Below, piece after piece: positions 26,679 through 34,398 of a stretch of 64,000 nt of DNA. Source of the stretch: Candidatus Berkiella aquae (GTDB lineage: Bacteria; Pseudomonadota; Gammaproteobacteria; Berkiellales; Berkiellaceae). Both the position numbers and the translations under genes were made by a program. The notes beneath the pieces were generated by a model. It saw only the letters and a program-made list of their open reading frames with translations, searched no databases and was not told the DNA's origin. Every line of letters begins with the position of its first letter. Position 1 is the first letter of the stretch. The stretch spans positions 1,054,001-1,118,000 of the forward strand of contig NZ_LKAJ02000001.1 in the NCBI RefSeq assembly GCF_001431295.2, given 5' to 3'.

Positions 26679-27385
26679 TCTTCCTTTTGATACACGGCTC
26701 ATGGCATGGCGCCTGGTGCTGGGAGAAGGTGAAGCCATTATTGGAACTTGCTGGGCACCAGGTATTAGCGCCTGATTTACCAGGACACGGAGAAGATAAG
26801 ACACCGTTAGAGGGTATTACTTTACGGAGCTATGTAGATTGTATTGCGAACCGCTTAAAAACATTAGATGAACCCGCTATTTTAGTTGGCCACAGTATGG
26901 CAGGTATGGTGATCTCACAGGTAGCTGAATATTTTCCGGAAAAAATAAGGGCTTCAGTTTATATCGCAGGTTTTATGCCACAAAATGGTGAATCTTTATT
27001 GTCGCTGGCCCGCTTGCAAAAATTGAATAAAATCACGGCCAATATTCGTAGTGTGCCGCAAGAGAACGCGATTTATTTTCCTCTAGAAATGATGGAACAT
27101 TTTGCTTACAACACCTGTCCAGAGGGCGTTTTTTCACGTCTTGAAGGAAGATTTTGTGTTGAGCCTTATCTGCCTTATGTCACGCCTGTATGTATTACCC
27201 GTGAACGTTATGGTCAAGTGCCACGGGTTTATATTTTGTGCGAGGAAGATAAAGCCGTTCTCTTATCTTCTCAGCAAAGAATGCTGAAGCATTCTCCCTG
27301 CAATGCCTTTACGTTAGCTTGCGATCATTCTCCTTTTTATTCTGATCCTGAAGGTTTAGTTGAATTGCTTCTGAAGCTCACCTAA
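26675..27385 (+). CDS. Alpha/beta hydrolase, esterase-like
   Basis: This 236-residue hydrolase starts with GTG in a GTGA overlap with the SGNH gene. The oxyanion segment is HGSWHGAWCWEKV, followed by LPGHGED. The nucleophile elbow is VGHSMAG, the acid is near EEDKAV and the histidine is in CDHSPFYSDP. The pattern resembles the small MES/hydroxynitrile-lyase-like and EstC-type esterases. The substrate is unknown. With the SGNH hydrolase it forms a two-gene operon inserted between lpoA and yraN. Confidence 0.88.
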   Translation: MIFLLIHGSWHGAWCWEKVKPLLELAGHQVLAPDLPGHGEDKTPLEGITLRSYVDCIANRLKTLDEPAILVGHSMAGMVISQVAEYFPEKIRASVYIAGFMPQNGESLLSLARLQKLNKITANIRSVPQENAIYFPLEMMEHFAYNTCPEGVFSRLEGRFCVEPYLPYVTPVCITRERYGQVPRVYILCEEDKAVLLSSQQRMLKHSPCNAFTLACDHSPFYSDPEGLVELLLKLT

Positions 27386-27483
27386 GCTGACAAACCAGAA
27401 TACTGCACTAAACTTCCTTTACAGACAGCCAATTCTATCTTATAAGTTAATTAGTTTACAAAGCTCTAGTTCAAGGACCGAAC

Positions 27484-27930
27484 ATGGCTATTGTGAGAAG
27501 TTGGCCGATGACGGCCGTGATTTTAACAGGATGTTTTGTCACGGCGCCTTTATCTTGTTTCGCTAAACATCAATCTTTACGCGAAAGAATACTTGATTTC
27601 AAAAGCATGCCTTTTGCACATTGGCATACTTCAGAGGCAGCCAAGTTAAGCCATCCGATCTTTCAATATTTATATGCAGAACCCTTCATTGAGCAACCGT
27701 TTAAAGATCCAGCGATTCTTTCATTACAAGCGTACAAAGAGCGGTTACGTGGATTTGTCGCCTATGAATTTTCGCAGGATTTTCGAGTTGGTTTAAACAG
27801 CTTTAAAGCTGGACCTCTCGAACAAGCGGATTGGGAAGTCCTATCATTACAGCCAGAGTTACAACCTCGATCACCGGATGTTGCAAAATCTCGCGGTTAT
27901 GGCATTTCATTTACAGTTAAATTAGATTAG
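27484..27930 (+). CDS. Small exported protein of unknown function
   Basis: This 148-residue protein has an N-terminal signal peptide (hydrophobic AVILTGCFVTAPLSCFA, likely cleaved near residue 27). The mature part is soluble, with repeated aromatic residues (FAHWHTSEAAKLSHPIFQYLYAEPF) and ends in GYGISFTVKLD. A lipobox is not clear. AAGGA lies seven bases before the ATG. No family is recognised. It is probably periplasmic. Confidence 0.7.
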   Translation: MAIVRSWPMTAVILTGCFVTAPLSCFAKHQSLRERILDFKSMPFAHWHTSEAAKLSHPIFQYLYAEPFIEQPFKDPAILSLQAYKERLRGFVAYEFSQDFRVGLNSFKAGPLEQADWEVLSLQPELQPRSPDVAKSRGYGISFTVKLD

Positions 27931-27941
27931 TGGAACTTCTT

Positions 27942-28142
27942 TCAGGGTTTAGGCTTGCTGGGAGGAGGGGCTTTCGGTTGAGGATCTTTCGGTTTATTCA
28001 TAATTTCGAGAATACTGCGAGTTAAGGGATCGGTTGTAGGCTGATCATCGCTATTGTTTTGCTTGCTCATGTCCTTTTGCTGATTTCTTTTGGTTTGAAA
28101 CCAGAAGGTTACATTTCCTACCCATGAGCTAATTCGGCTCAT
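27942..28142 (-). CDS. Small hydrophilic protein of unknown function
   Basis: This 66-residue protein is rich in Pro, Lys, Gln and Asp, with a proline-rich tail (KDPQPKAPPPSKPKP). A GGAGGGG ribosome site directly precedes the ATG, which is why the frame is kept. No family is recognised. It is convergent with the exported protein at 27484-27930. Confidence 0.5.
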   Translation of the reverse strand: MSRISSWVGNVTFWFQTKRNQQKDMSKQNNSDDQPTTDPLTRSILEIMNKPKDPQPKAPPPSKPKP

Positions 28143-28256
28143 TTCCCCTCCGCATCGGTTAGCCTAAGTTAATAGTCTAACACCTGAGTTAGAAAAGTGT
28201 CCAAAAAAATATCGGTAATAAAAGGTGCAAATGCAGGAAAATAGGGATAGGGACGA

Positions 28257-28550
28257 TTAGAAACTTAATTTTGCAGCTTGTTTACGATGTTGTTCTGCGG
28301 CTATCTGCTCTTGTGCTTCTAAACGCTTTGTTTGTTCGATAATTGCATGTAAACGTTTTTGATGGAGCAATTGATGGTTTTCAGCAGGAAGAGCGGCAAA
28401 ATAATCGCTGTCGCAAAGCGGCTTACCGGGTGCACGACGATCTCGCATTAAAGGATCATTAGCGTCACGAATAGTTTCAAAAGCAGCAAAGCGATCTTCG
28501 GCGATGGTTAATCCCGTAAAATTTGAACTCGTTGTTACTTTATATGACAT
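28257..28550 (-). CDS. Small helical protein of unknown function
   Basis: This 97-residue protein has a charged, Gln/Glu/Lys-rich helical C-terminal half (HQKRLHAIIEQTKRLEAQEQ) and a polar N-terminal half. There is no signal peptide, membrane segment or known motif. The ribosome site is weak. It is kept because codon usage and length look gene-like and no competing frame exists. Confidence 0.5.
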   Translation of the reverse strand: MSYKVTTSSNFTGLTIAEDRFAAFETIRDANDPLMRDRRAPGKPLCDSDYFAALPAENHQLLHQKRLHAIIEQTKRLEAQEQIAAEQHRKQAAKLSF

Positions 28551-28683
28551 TAATAAAACCTAAGCTGATAATGGCAATCGATAATGCATGGATCCCATCA
28601 TAAGAATATTTGTAAAAAAGGGTAGCGTTTATCGACTGAGGGGCGAATTTATCAGATGAATAGCACGAATGGTAGTGCAACAA

Positions 28684-28811
28684 AAAATTCTTTCCCATTT
28701 GTCCTCAGGCGTTGTTGTCTTCATTCACTCTCAGCAGTCATGTGCTAAATGCACACTCCTGCTGTTCGTGAACTTGACGCCTAGCCTGAGAACAAATGAT
28801 TAAAGAATTTT
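28684..28811. repeat. Long imperfect inverted repeat, cruciform-like element 1
   Basis: This is a roughly 128-base palindrome. The outer arms AAAATTCTTT (28684-28693) and AAAGAATTTT (28802-28811) match exactly. Next come ATTTGT (28697-28702) with ACAAAT (28792-28797), then CTCAGG with CCTGAG. In the centre, CAGCAG-TCATGTGC pairs imperfectly with GCACACTC-CTGCTG around TAAAT. It contains no gene and occupies the intergenic stretch between the small 28257-28550 gene and lpoA. Confidence 0.7.
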
Positions 28812-28905
28812 AAAGTTAGCTTACGCCTATCTCGTAACAGTCATGTACCTTATGTACATTCCTGTTACTCGAAGGTTTGGCGCCTCGTCTAAAGCTAAAC
28901 TAGCT
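28811..28905. repeat. Inverted repeat element 2 of the same family
   Basis: The outer arms are AGTTAGCTT and AAGCTAAAC. Then ACGCC is opposed by GGCGC, and the core is GTAACAG-TCATGTAC / GTACATTC-CTGTTAC around CTTAT. The core TCATGTRC...GYACAYTCCTG matches element 1, so both belong to one family with differing arms. Confidence 0.6.
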
Positions 28906-28931
28906 CGAATATTTAATAGGTTACACGCCTA

Positions 28932-28962
28932 CTGTTCGTGAACTTGACGCCTAGCCTGAGAA
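28932..28962 (+). repeat. Partial third copy: 31-bp perfect direct repeat of 28762-28792
   Basis: Bases 28932-28962 (beginning CTGTTCGTGAACTTGACGCC) are identical over 31 bases to 28762-28792, the right arm of element 1. The left arm is missing. It indicates a truncated or partly duplicated copy. The rest of 28551-29058 holds no gene. Confidence 0.75.
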
Positions 28963-29004
28963 ATAGTTTGGATTTTAACTGAACTTACTCTGGGGCACCG
29001 CATC

Positions 29005-29029
29005 CCTTCTCCCGTTTTACGGGAGAAGG
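29005..29029. repeat. Perfect 11-bp hairpin, REP-like
   Basis: CCTTCTCCCGT and ACGGGAGAAGG form a perfect stem around TTT. It is followed by TGGCCAAAGATCAGATGAGGG, the arrangement of dispersed intergenic REP-like elements in many Gram-negative genomes. It lies 30 bases from the lpoA stop codon and may also end lpoA transcription. Confidence 0.65.
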
Positions 29030-29058
29030 TGGCCAAAGATCAGATGAGGGAGAAGAAA

Positions 29059-30312
29059 CTAATTAATCTGTGTTGCAATGCCATCAACCATTTTAGCCCA
29101 AGAAAGATTGCGGACTATTTGGTTATTATTACCAAGATGTAAATTGCCGGTTGCGCCTGCATAGTTGCCTCGGCCTTGTAAAACACGAATTTGATTGGTG
29201 AGGTTATAAGCATCGTAACCCATTGCAAAAAGACGACCGTATTGATCAGAGTGTTCTTCGCCATCACGGTTTAATAATTGACGCAAGCTTGCGCCTTTAT
29301 TAGCGTCTAATAACCAAGGCATATCACAGAACACCACACCATTAACATCGCGATCGCTTCTTGGATTTTGGCTACCACTATAGATGCTGGAAGTGGCTAA
29401 CACAGGCACATCTTCTGCATAGTAAAAATCAAATAAAGGTTTTAATTGGCGCGCTTGCGCAGGGGGAGCTGCCATCACAATCACATCCACATCTTGGCGA
29501 CGTGCTTTGAATTCTACTTTTTCCTTGAGCAAATTCTTGATGTCATTGGCGCGTTTTTGGCTCTCATCAATTCCTAATAATCGTCTTACGGCTGCTGCCT
29601 GATCTTGACTAGGATTGGCAAAGACACTACGAATAATCTTTCCGCCAAGTTGTTGCCAACGGGCATTAAATGCACCTGCCGTACGTTTTCCCCAAGCATT
29701 ATCGGGTACCACAATGCTAGCGCTGCGATACCCTTTTTCCCAAGCACGTTCAGCAATTTGTTCTGCTTCGGTTTCTGGGGCAAGTGTATACATCACAAAA
29801 TTAGCGGGTGCTTGATATAACTCAGGATGGTTATTTAAAGCGAGCACAGGGACTTGTAGTTGTCTTCCCATGCGGCCTATTCGTAACACATCTTCTTTAG
29901 AGAGTGGGCCCACGATGAAATCAGCACCTTCTTGAATCGCTGTTTCATAAACTCGTTGAACATCGCCACGAGTGGTATCATAAACCCGAATATTTGGTTT
30001 ATGTTGCATTGGATTGGCATAGTAACCTGCGAGGAAACCTTCACGAATTGCAACTCCCGCTTCTGCATGTTGGCCAGTTAAGGGCAGCAAAATAGCAATT
30101 TGGCGTATTTCATGTGATAAACGCTCACGGGGTGCGTATTCTCTGCGGTTGGTTTCTCGTTGTTCAACAACGTCTTCTTTATCAGTATGCTTATTGAAGA
30201 AGCCAAATCCATAGGCATTGAAACAAGTTAGAAAACTTATAATTAATACCAGCAATGCGCGCTGAAGATGATTTGTTTTTCTCATAGTATTTAACATTTC
30301 CCCTAAGGACAT
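29059..30312 (-). CDS. lpoA: Penicillin-binding protein activator LpoA-like
   Basis: This 417-residue protein has an N-terminal signal (LVLIISFLTCFNAYG) and a periplasmic-binding-protein fold with the LpoA C-domain pattern: IAILLPLTGQHAEAGVAIREGFLAG, then ADFIVGPLSKEDVLRIG and VFCDMPWLLDAN. LpoA activates the transpeptidase of PBP1A from the outer membrane. The lipobox is not canonical (FLTC), so lipidation is uncertain. The TPR-rich N-domain of enteric LpoA is absent, making it shorter. Three in-frame ATG codons (30312, 30297, 30285) could start it. It is divergent from rsmI with a five-base gap, as in E. coli. Confidence 0.85.
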   Translation of the reverse strand: MSLGEMLNTMRKTNHLQRALLVLIISFLTCFNAYGFGFFNKHTDKEDVVEQRETNRREYAPRERLSHEIRQIAILLPLTGQHAEAGVAIREGFLAGYYANPMQHKPNIRVYDTTRGDVQRVYETAIQEGADFIVGPLSKEDVLRIGRMGRQLQVPVLALNNHPELYQAPANFVMYTLAPETEAEQIAERAWEKGYRSASIVVPDNAWGKRTAGAFNARWQQLGGKIIRSVFANPSQDQAAAVRRLLGIDESQKRANDIKNLLKEKVEFKARRQDVDVIVMAAPPAQARQLKPLFDFYYAEDVPVLATSSIYSGSQNPRSDRDVNGVVFCDMPWLLDANKGASLRQLLNRDGEEHSDQYGRLFAMGYDAYNLTNQIRVLQGRGNYAGATGNLHLGNNNQIVRNLSWAKMVDGIATQIN

Positions 30313-30317
30313 TCCTG

Positions 30318-31166
30318 ATGCAAAAGATGGGTAAACTTTACGTCGTTGCTACCCCAATTGGCAACCTTACTGATTTAAGTCAAAGAGCACAAGATGTATT
30401 AAGTCAAGTGACTTGGATTGCTGCGGAGGATACCCGTCATAGTTTAGGCTTATTACAACATTTAGGGATTGCAACGCCATTAGTATCCTATCACGAACAT
30501 AATGAACGAGAGCGTTCTTTAGCCTTAATTGAGAAACTAATGTCCGGTGAGGATGGCGCCTTAATTAGTGATGCAGGCACACCGTTAATCAGCGATCCAG
30601 GCTATCATTTAGTGCAAAAGGCGCATGAAGCGGGTATTCAGGTGGTACCGATTCCTGGGGCATGTGCTGCCATTGCTGCCCTAAGTGCCTCCGGGTTAGC
30701 CAGTGCAAAATTTTTATTTGAAGGCTTTTTACCTGCAAAATCTGGGCGTCGCAAGCGTTTAGCACAATTAAAAGATTTTCCTGCCACCGTGATTTTTTAT
30801 GAAGCGCCTCATCGTGTGTTAGAACTACTAGAAGAATGCTGTGATGAGATTGGCAGAGAGCGCTCTGCTTGCCTTGCAAAAGAAATCACCAAAAAATTTG
30901 AAACGATCTATTCAAGCTCATTAGAAAATATTTTAGCGCGCGTACGGCAAGGTGAGATCCCGTTAAAAGGGGAGTTTGTTCTAATGATTGCGCCCCCCGC
31001 AGAAAAACCCGAATCTTTATCGGAAGTTGCTGAGCAGATCCGAATCTTACAAATTCTTATGGCGGAACTTCCGATGAAACAAGCGGTACAATTGGCTGTA
31101 AAGCTCACAGGGCATCCAAAAAATGCTCTTTATGAGTTAGCACTTGAGATCCAGGGAAAAAAATAG
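30318..31166 (+). CDS. rsmI: 16S rRNA (cytidine1402-2'-O)-methyltransferase
   Basis: This 282-residue SAM-dependent enzyme of the tetrapyrrole-methylase fold adds the 2'-O-methyl group at C1402 of 16S rRNA in the P site. Diagnostic segments are LYVVATPIGNLTDLSQRA, AAEDTRHS, SDAGTPLISDPG, VVPIPGACAAIAALSASGL and FYEAPHRV. The ATG at 30318 has AAGGA eight bases upstream, inside the 5' end of the divergent lpoA. A conserved rsmI/lpoA head-to-head arrangement supports both assignments. Confidence 0.96.
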   Translation: MQKMGKLYVVATPIGNLTDLSQRAQDVLSQVTWIAAEDTRHSLGLLQHLGIATPLVSYHEHNERERSLALIEKLMSGEDGALISDAGTPLISDPGYHLVQKAHEAGIQVVPIPGACAAIAALSASGLASAKFLFEGFLPAKSGRRKRLAQLKDFPATVIFYEAPHRVLELLEECCDEIGRERSACLAKEITKKFETIYSSSLENILARVRQGEIPLKGEFVLMIAPPAEKPESLSEVAEQIRILQILMAELPMKQAVQLAVKLTGHPKNALYELALEIQGKK

Positions 31167-31281
31167 CCGTGCAAGGTATCTGCTTATGTCACCCATTTAT
31201 CCTTCGTTAGGGGAAAATAGGTGACAAAAAAAGATTAAATTCAATATGATGACACATAAATAAATCATTTAATGAGAAAAT

Positions 31282-32088
31282 ATGTGGCATATAAACACAC
31301 AGAAATATCTAAGAGTATGGTTTAGCCAAGAATCTCATATTTTTTTAGATATTGAAAATCAATATCGTTTAGTTGGAATACGACAATTACATGAGGCAGC
31401 TGATTTTACATTCATTTATAGTTCAGTTTGTTTATCTAACAAAGCGAATCGCGAACTAACCTTCTTTTGTCAACAAAATAATATAAACTCCATTAATTTC
31501 GATACCGATATTCGTCAAATGCTGGAACATCGCTTTGATGTAAAACTCTACGAATATATTCAAAAAGAGTTGTCACTGTTTTGTCATGGTTCGAATAAAG
31601 ATCTTTTTGCAGCAATGCAGTGTGTACCACTCATATTACCAGTCAGTGAAAAATTTGGTATTTTTTCAAATTTTCAAAGTAGCATCGATTTTAGGCATGT
31701 ACCAAAAATAATGAAAGTATTGGCACCCATTTTATTGCCTCATGAAAATATATCAAAAATGGGGGTTATAACCGATCCAAACGTCAATAATAATCTGCTG
31801 ATGATGGCTATTGATGAAGATAATCCTGATATTCTGTGTGTTGAAGCCACGAATACCATGCGACAACTTCAAGAACAATTGATCAATACCTATTCGCAAA
31901 ATAATGATTTATCGATTTCATTATCTAAAATAGGGTTCTTGAGGCAGAAGCCGCAGGATAAGATAGAAATCGTTCATGAGATCACAAACGACCATCATCA
32001 TTGCATCACGCACGCCATTAAAAGCAATTTAATCGATCACATCAATCTTCCCGACAATTTCCCGCTGATTTATCATGATGACATATGA
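31282..32088 (+). CDS. Glycosyltransferase-like protein with degenerate DXD region
   Basis: The protein has 268 residues. The first 150 follow, as I remember them, LCT1/TcdB-type glycosyltransferase domains of intracellular bacteria: LRVWFSQESHIFLDIENQYRL, FIYSSVCLS, LTFFCQQNNI and then LPVSEKFGIFSNFQSSIDFRHVP. In active relatives the last segment carries SDFDV with the metal-binding DXD; here it reads SNFQS. The protein is also shorter than toxin catalytic domains. It is therefore probably a decayed or non-catalytic copy. The region is AT-richer than its neighbours, and there is no signal peptide. The assignment is an inference from memory. Confidence 0.45.
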   Translation: MWHINTQKYLRVWFSQESHIFLDIENQYRLVGIRQLHEAADFTFIYSSVCLSNKANRELTFFCQQNNINSINFDTDIRQMLEHRFDVKLYEYIQKELSLFCHGSNKDLFAAMQCVPLILPVSEKFGIFSNFQSSIDFRHVPKIMKVLAPILLPHENISKMGVITDPNVNNNLLMMAIDEDNPDILCVEATNTMRQLQEQLINTYSQNNDLSISLSKIGFLRQKPQDKIEIVHEITNDHHHCITHAIKSNLIDHINLPDNFPLIYHDDI

Positions 32089-32151
32089 GTATTAGGGGCG
32101 ATAAAAAATTAGCTTGCTAATTTAAAGGAGAGTCCCTATCCTTGCTGGCTT

Positions 32152-32502
<351 letters not shown>

Positions 32503-32623
32503 AATTTTCCCTCAAATATTTCTAGCTAATCCTTAGCGCTCTTGGCAAAATAGCCGCTTTGTTTTTCAATTTGTTTGAAATGTAACTATTACCATTTGGA
32601 AAATGTTAGTGTGTAGACTTTCC

Positions 32624-32653
32624 TTGACAGATGTTGCGTGGCACACCTATAGT
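32624..32653 (+). promoter_or_regulatory. Sigma-70 promoter of the dcw cluster
   Basis: A consensus -35 TTGACA (32624-32629) is spaced 18 bases from TATAGT (32648-32653). Transcription would start near 32660, at the first MraZ repeat. It is the only strong promoter seen before mraZ. Confidence 0.75.
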
Positions 32654-32661
32654 GTGTTTAA

Positions 32662-32696
32662 GTGGATCATTGTGGGTAAAAGTGGGCTAGCTTGGA
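32662..32696 (+). promoter_or_regulatory. MraZ operator: four TGG repeats at 10-bp spacing
   Basis: TGGA (32663), TGGG (32673), TGGG (32683) and TGGA (32693) repeat at exactly 10-base intervals just downstream of the promoter. MraZ proteins bind such direct TGGG-type repeats to repress their own dcw operon, so the site suggests autoregulation. Confidence 0.8.
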
Positions 32697-32708
32697 GTTC
32701 ATGTCACC

Positions 32709-33164
32709 ATGTTTAGGGGAGTTAGTGAACTATCACTTGATGATAAGGGGCGGATTGCTATCCCAGCTCGCTATCGAGATCTACTCCAAATAGAATCACA
32801 GGGTCAATGTGTTACCACGATTGATACTGAAGAATGTTGCCTTCTCATTTATCCCATACAAGCTTGGGAACAAATCGAAAAACAAATCGAAGCATTACCG
32901 AGTTTTGATAAAGCAGCAAGACGCGTGCAGCGGTTATTAATTGGGCATGCAACAGAATCACAAATTGATAGTCATGGTCGGCTTCTTGTCCCTCCTCCAT
33001 TGCGTAGCTATGCCAGACTGCAAAAAGAGGTTGTTTTGATAGGACAGGGCCGAAAATTTGAATTATGGGATGCGAACGAGTGGAACGTTTCGCGAGACCG
33101 TTGGATACAAGGAGCAGACGACAAGCAAGCCTTGCCAAATAGTCTGTTAACAATATCATTATGA
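32709..33164 (+). CDS. mraZ: Transcriptional regulator MraZ
   Basis: This 151-residue protein has two AbrB-like SpoVT swapped-hairpin halves. Each has the DxxGR signature: LDDKGRIAIPARYRD near 10 and IDSHGRLLVPPPLRS near 85. It forms a ring-shaped repressor of the dcw cluster and binds the repeats at 32662-32696. It overlaps rsmH by four bases (ATGA), so translation is probably coupled. Confidence 0.97.
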   Translation: MFRGVSELSLDDKGRIAIPARYRDLLQIESQGQCVTTIDTEECCLLIYPIQAWEQIEKQIEALPSFDKAARRVQRLLIGHATESQIDSHGRLLVPPPLRSYARLQKEVVLIGQGRKFELWDANEWNVSRDRWIQGADDKQALPNSLLTISL

Positions 33165-34093
33165 CCGCAATCACACATTATCCCGTCATGCTAGACGAGG
33201 TCATTACCGCTTTACAAATTAAACCTGATGGGATTTATATCGATGGTACTTTTGGCCGAGGGGGCCATAGCCAAGTTATTTTATCGCAGCTGGGTCCAAA
33301 AGGTCGGTTGTTAGTACTCGATAAAGATCCTGATGCCATTGCGCATGCGAAAGAACATATCCAAGATGAACGTTTAGAGTGTCATCATGCGTGTTTTAGC
33401 GAACTATGGCGCATTGTAAAAGCGCAAAATCTTGTTGGCAAAATTGATGGTATTTTACTCGATTTAGGGGTTTCTTCACCGCAGCTTGATGTCGGTGAAC
33501 GCGGTTTTAGCTTTATGCGCGATGGCCCACTTGATATGCGGATGGATCCAACGCGTGGTATTTCAGCCAGTGAATGGTTAAAACATGCAGCTGCTGAAGA
33601 TATTACTAAAGTACTTTATGAATATGGTGAAGAGTCATTTGCTAAAAAAATCGCGCACAAGATTTGCACGACTCGCACCCAAACCCCTATTGAAACCACA
33701 AAACAATTAGCAAGTTTAGTGGCAGAGTGCGTGTTTGTTAAAAAACATCAAAAACATCCTGCTACCAAAACTTTTCAAGCAATCCGTATTTTTATTAATC
33801 AGGAAATGCAGGCGATTGATGAAGCATTAAATAATTGTCAGGAGCTACTTGCCTATCAAGGTAGATTAGCCGTTATTAGTTTTCATTCATTAGAAGATCG
33901 AAAAATTAAGCAGTTTTTTCGTCGAATATCCAAAGTTCAATTACCAAAGGGCATTGCAATTCCTGAAAAAGATTTGCAAGCACCTTTTAAGTGGGTCGTC
34001 AAAAGACAACGACCGCAAGAAGAGGAATTAGAACGTAATCAACGTGCCCGTAGTGCCACGTTACGAGTAGCCGAAAAAGCCTTAATGAGTTAA
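33161..34093 (+). CDS. rsmH: 16S rRNA (cytosine1402-N4)-methyltransferase
   Basis: This 310-residue enzyme (MraW) methylates N4 of C1402 in 16S rRNA, the same base that RsmI modifies at the ribose. HYPVMLDEVITAL starts the protein, the SAM motif is DGTFGRGGHSQVIL, and LDLGVSSPQLDVGERGFSFMRDGPLDMRMD is highly conserved. The C-terminus has VISFHSLEDRKIKQFF. It is second in the dcw operon and overlaps mraZ; ftsL begins at its stop codon. Confidence 0.98.
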   Translation: MTAITHYPVMLDEVITALQIKPDGIYIDGTFGRGGHSQVILSQLGPKGRLLVLDKDPDAIAHAKEHIQDERLECHHACFSELWRIVKAQNLVGKIDGILLDLGVSSPQLDVGERGFSFMRDGPLDMRMDPTRGISASEWLKHAAAEDITKVLYEYGEESFAKKIAHKICTTRTQTPIETTKQLASLVAECVFVKKHQKHPATKTFQAIRIFINQEMQAIDEALNNCQELLAYQGRLAVISFHSLEDRKIKQFFRRISKVQLPKGIAIPEKDLQAPFKWVVKRQRPQEEELERNQRARSATLRVAEKALMS

Positions 34094-34398
34094 TGCAGGG
34101 AAAGCAGCTCATGCAAAAAAATCGGGTAGAGTGGATAAAACAACTCTCAATAGCCGTTATCAGTACGCTGGTGTTTTCATCCGCAATCGGTGTTGTGTAT
34201 TGCAAACATCAAAGTCGTCAATTGTTTACAAAGTTACAAAATTTACAACAAGACATAGAATCTTTGCAGGTTGAATGGAGTCAACTCCTGCTAGAACAAG
34301 GGACATGGGCAGCTGACGCTCGAGTTGAACATGTAGCGAGAGAACGTCTACAAATGCACTTACCTGAACCCAGGGAAGTCGTGGTGATCAAGGAATGA
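34093..34398 (+). CDS. ftsL: Cell division protein FtsL
   Basis: This 101-residue bitopic protein has a short cytoplasmic N-terminus, one membrane segment (LSIAVISTLVFSSAIGVVYC) and a periplasmic coiled coil (LFTKLQNLQQDIESLQVEWSQLLLEQGTW). It joins FtsB and FtsQ to activate FtsWI. The first ATG (34093) overlaps the rsmH stop. A second in-frame ATG at 34111 has a better AGGGA site. The sequence is diverged as usual for FtsL; position between rsmH and ftsI identifies it. Confidence 0.92.
   Translation: MQGKQLMQKNRVEWIKQLSIAVISTLVFSSAIGVVYCKHQSRQLFTKLQNLQQDIESLQVEWSQLLLEQGTWAADARVEHVARERLQMHLPEPREVVVIKE

Noticed and set aside
28684-28962. Repeats considered as a CRISPR array
   Set aside because: The units are long palindromes with differing arms, there are no regular spacers and no cas genes.
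31167-31281. Inverted repeat GTCACC/GGTGAC after rsmI considered as a terminator
   Set aside because: The stem is followed by A residues rather than T residues on the coding strand, so a Rho-independent role is not supported.
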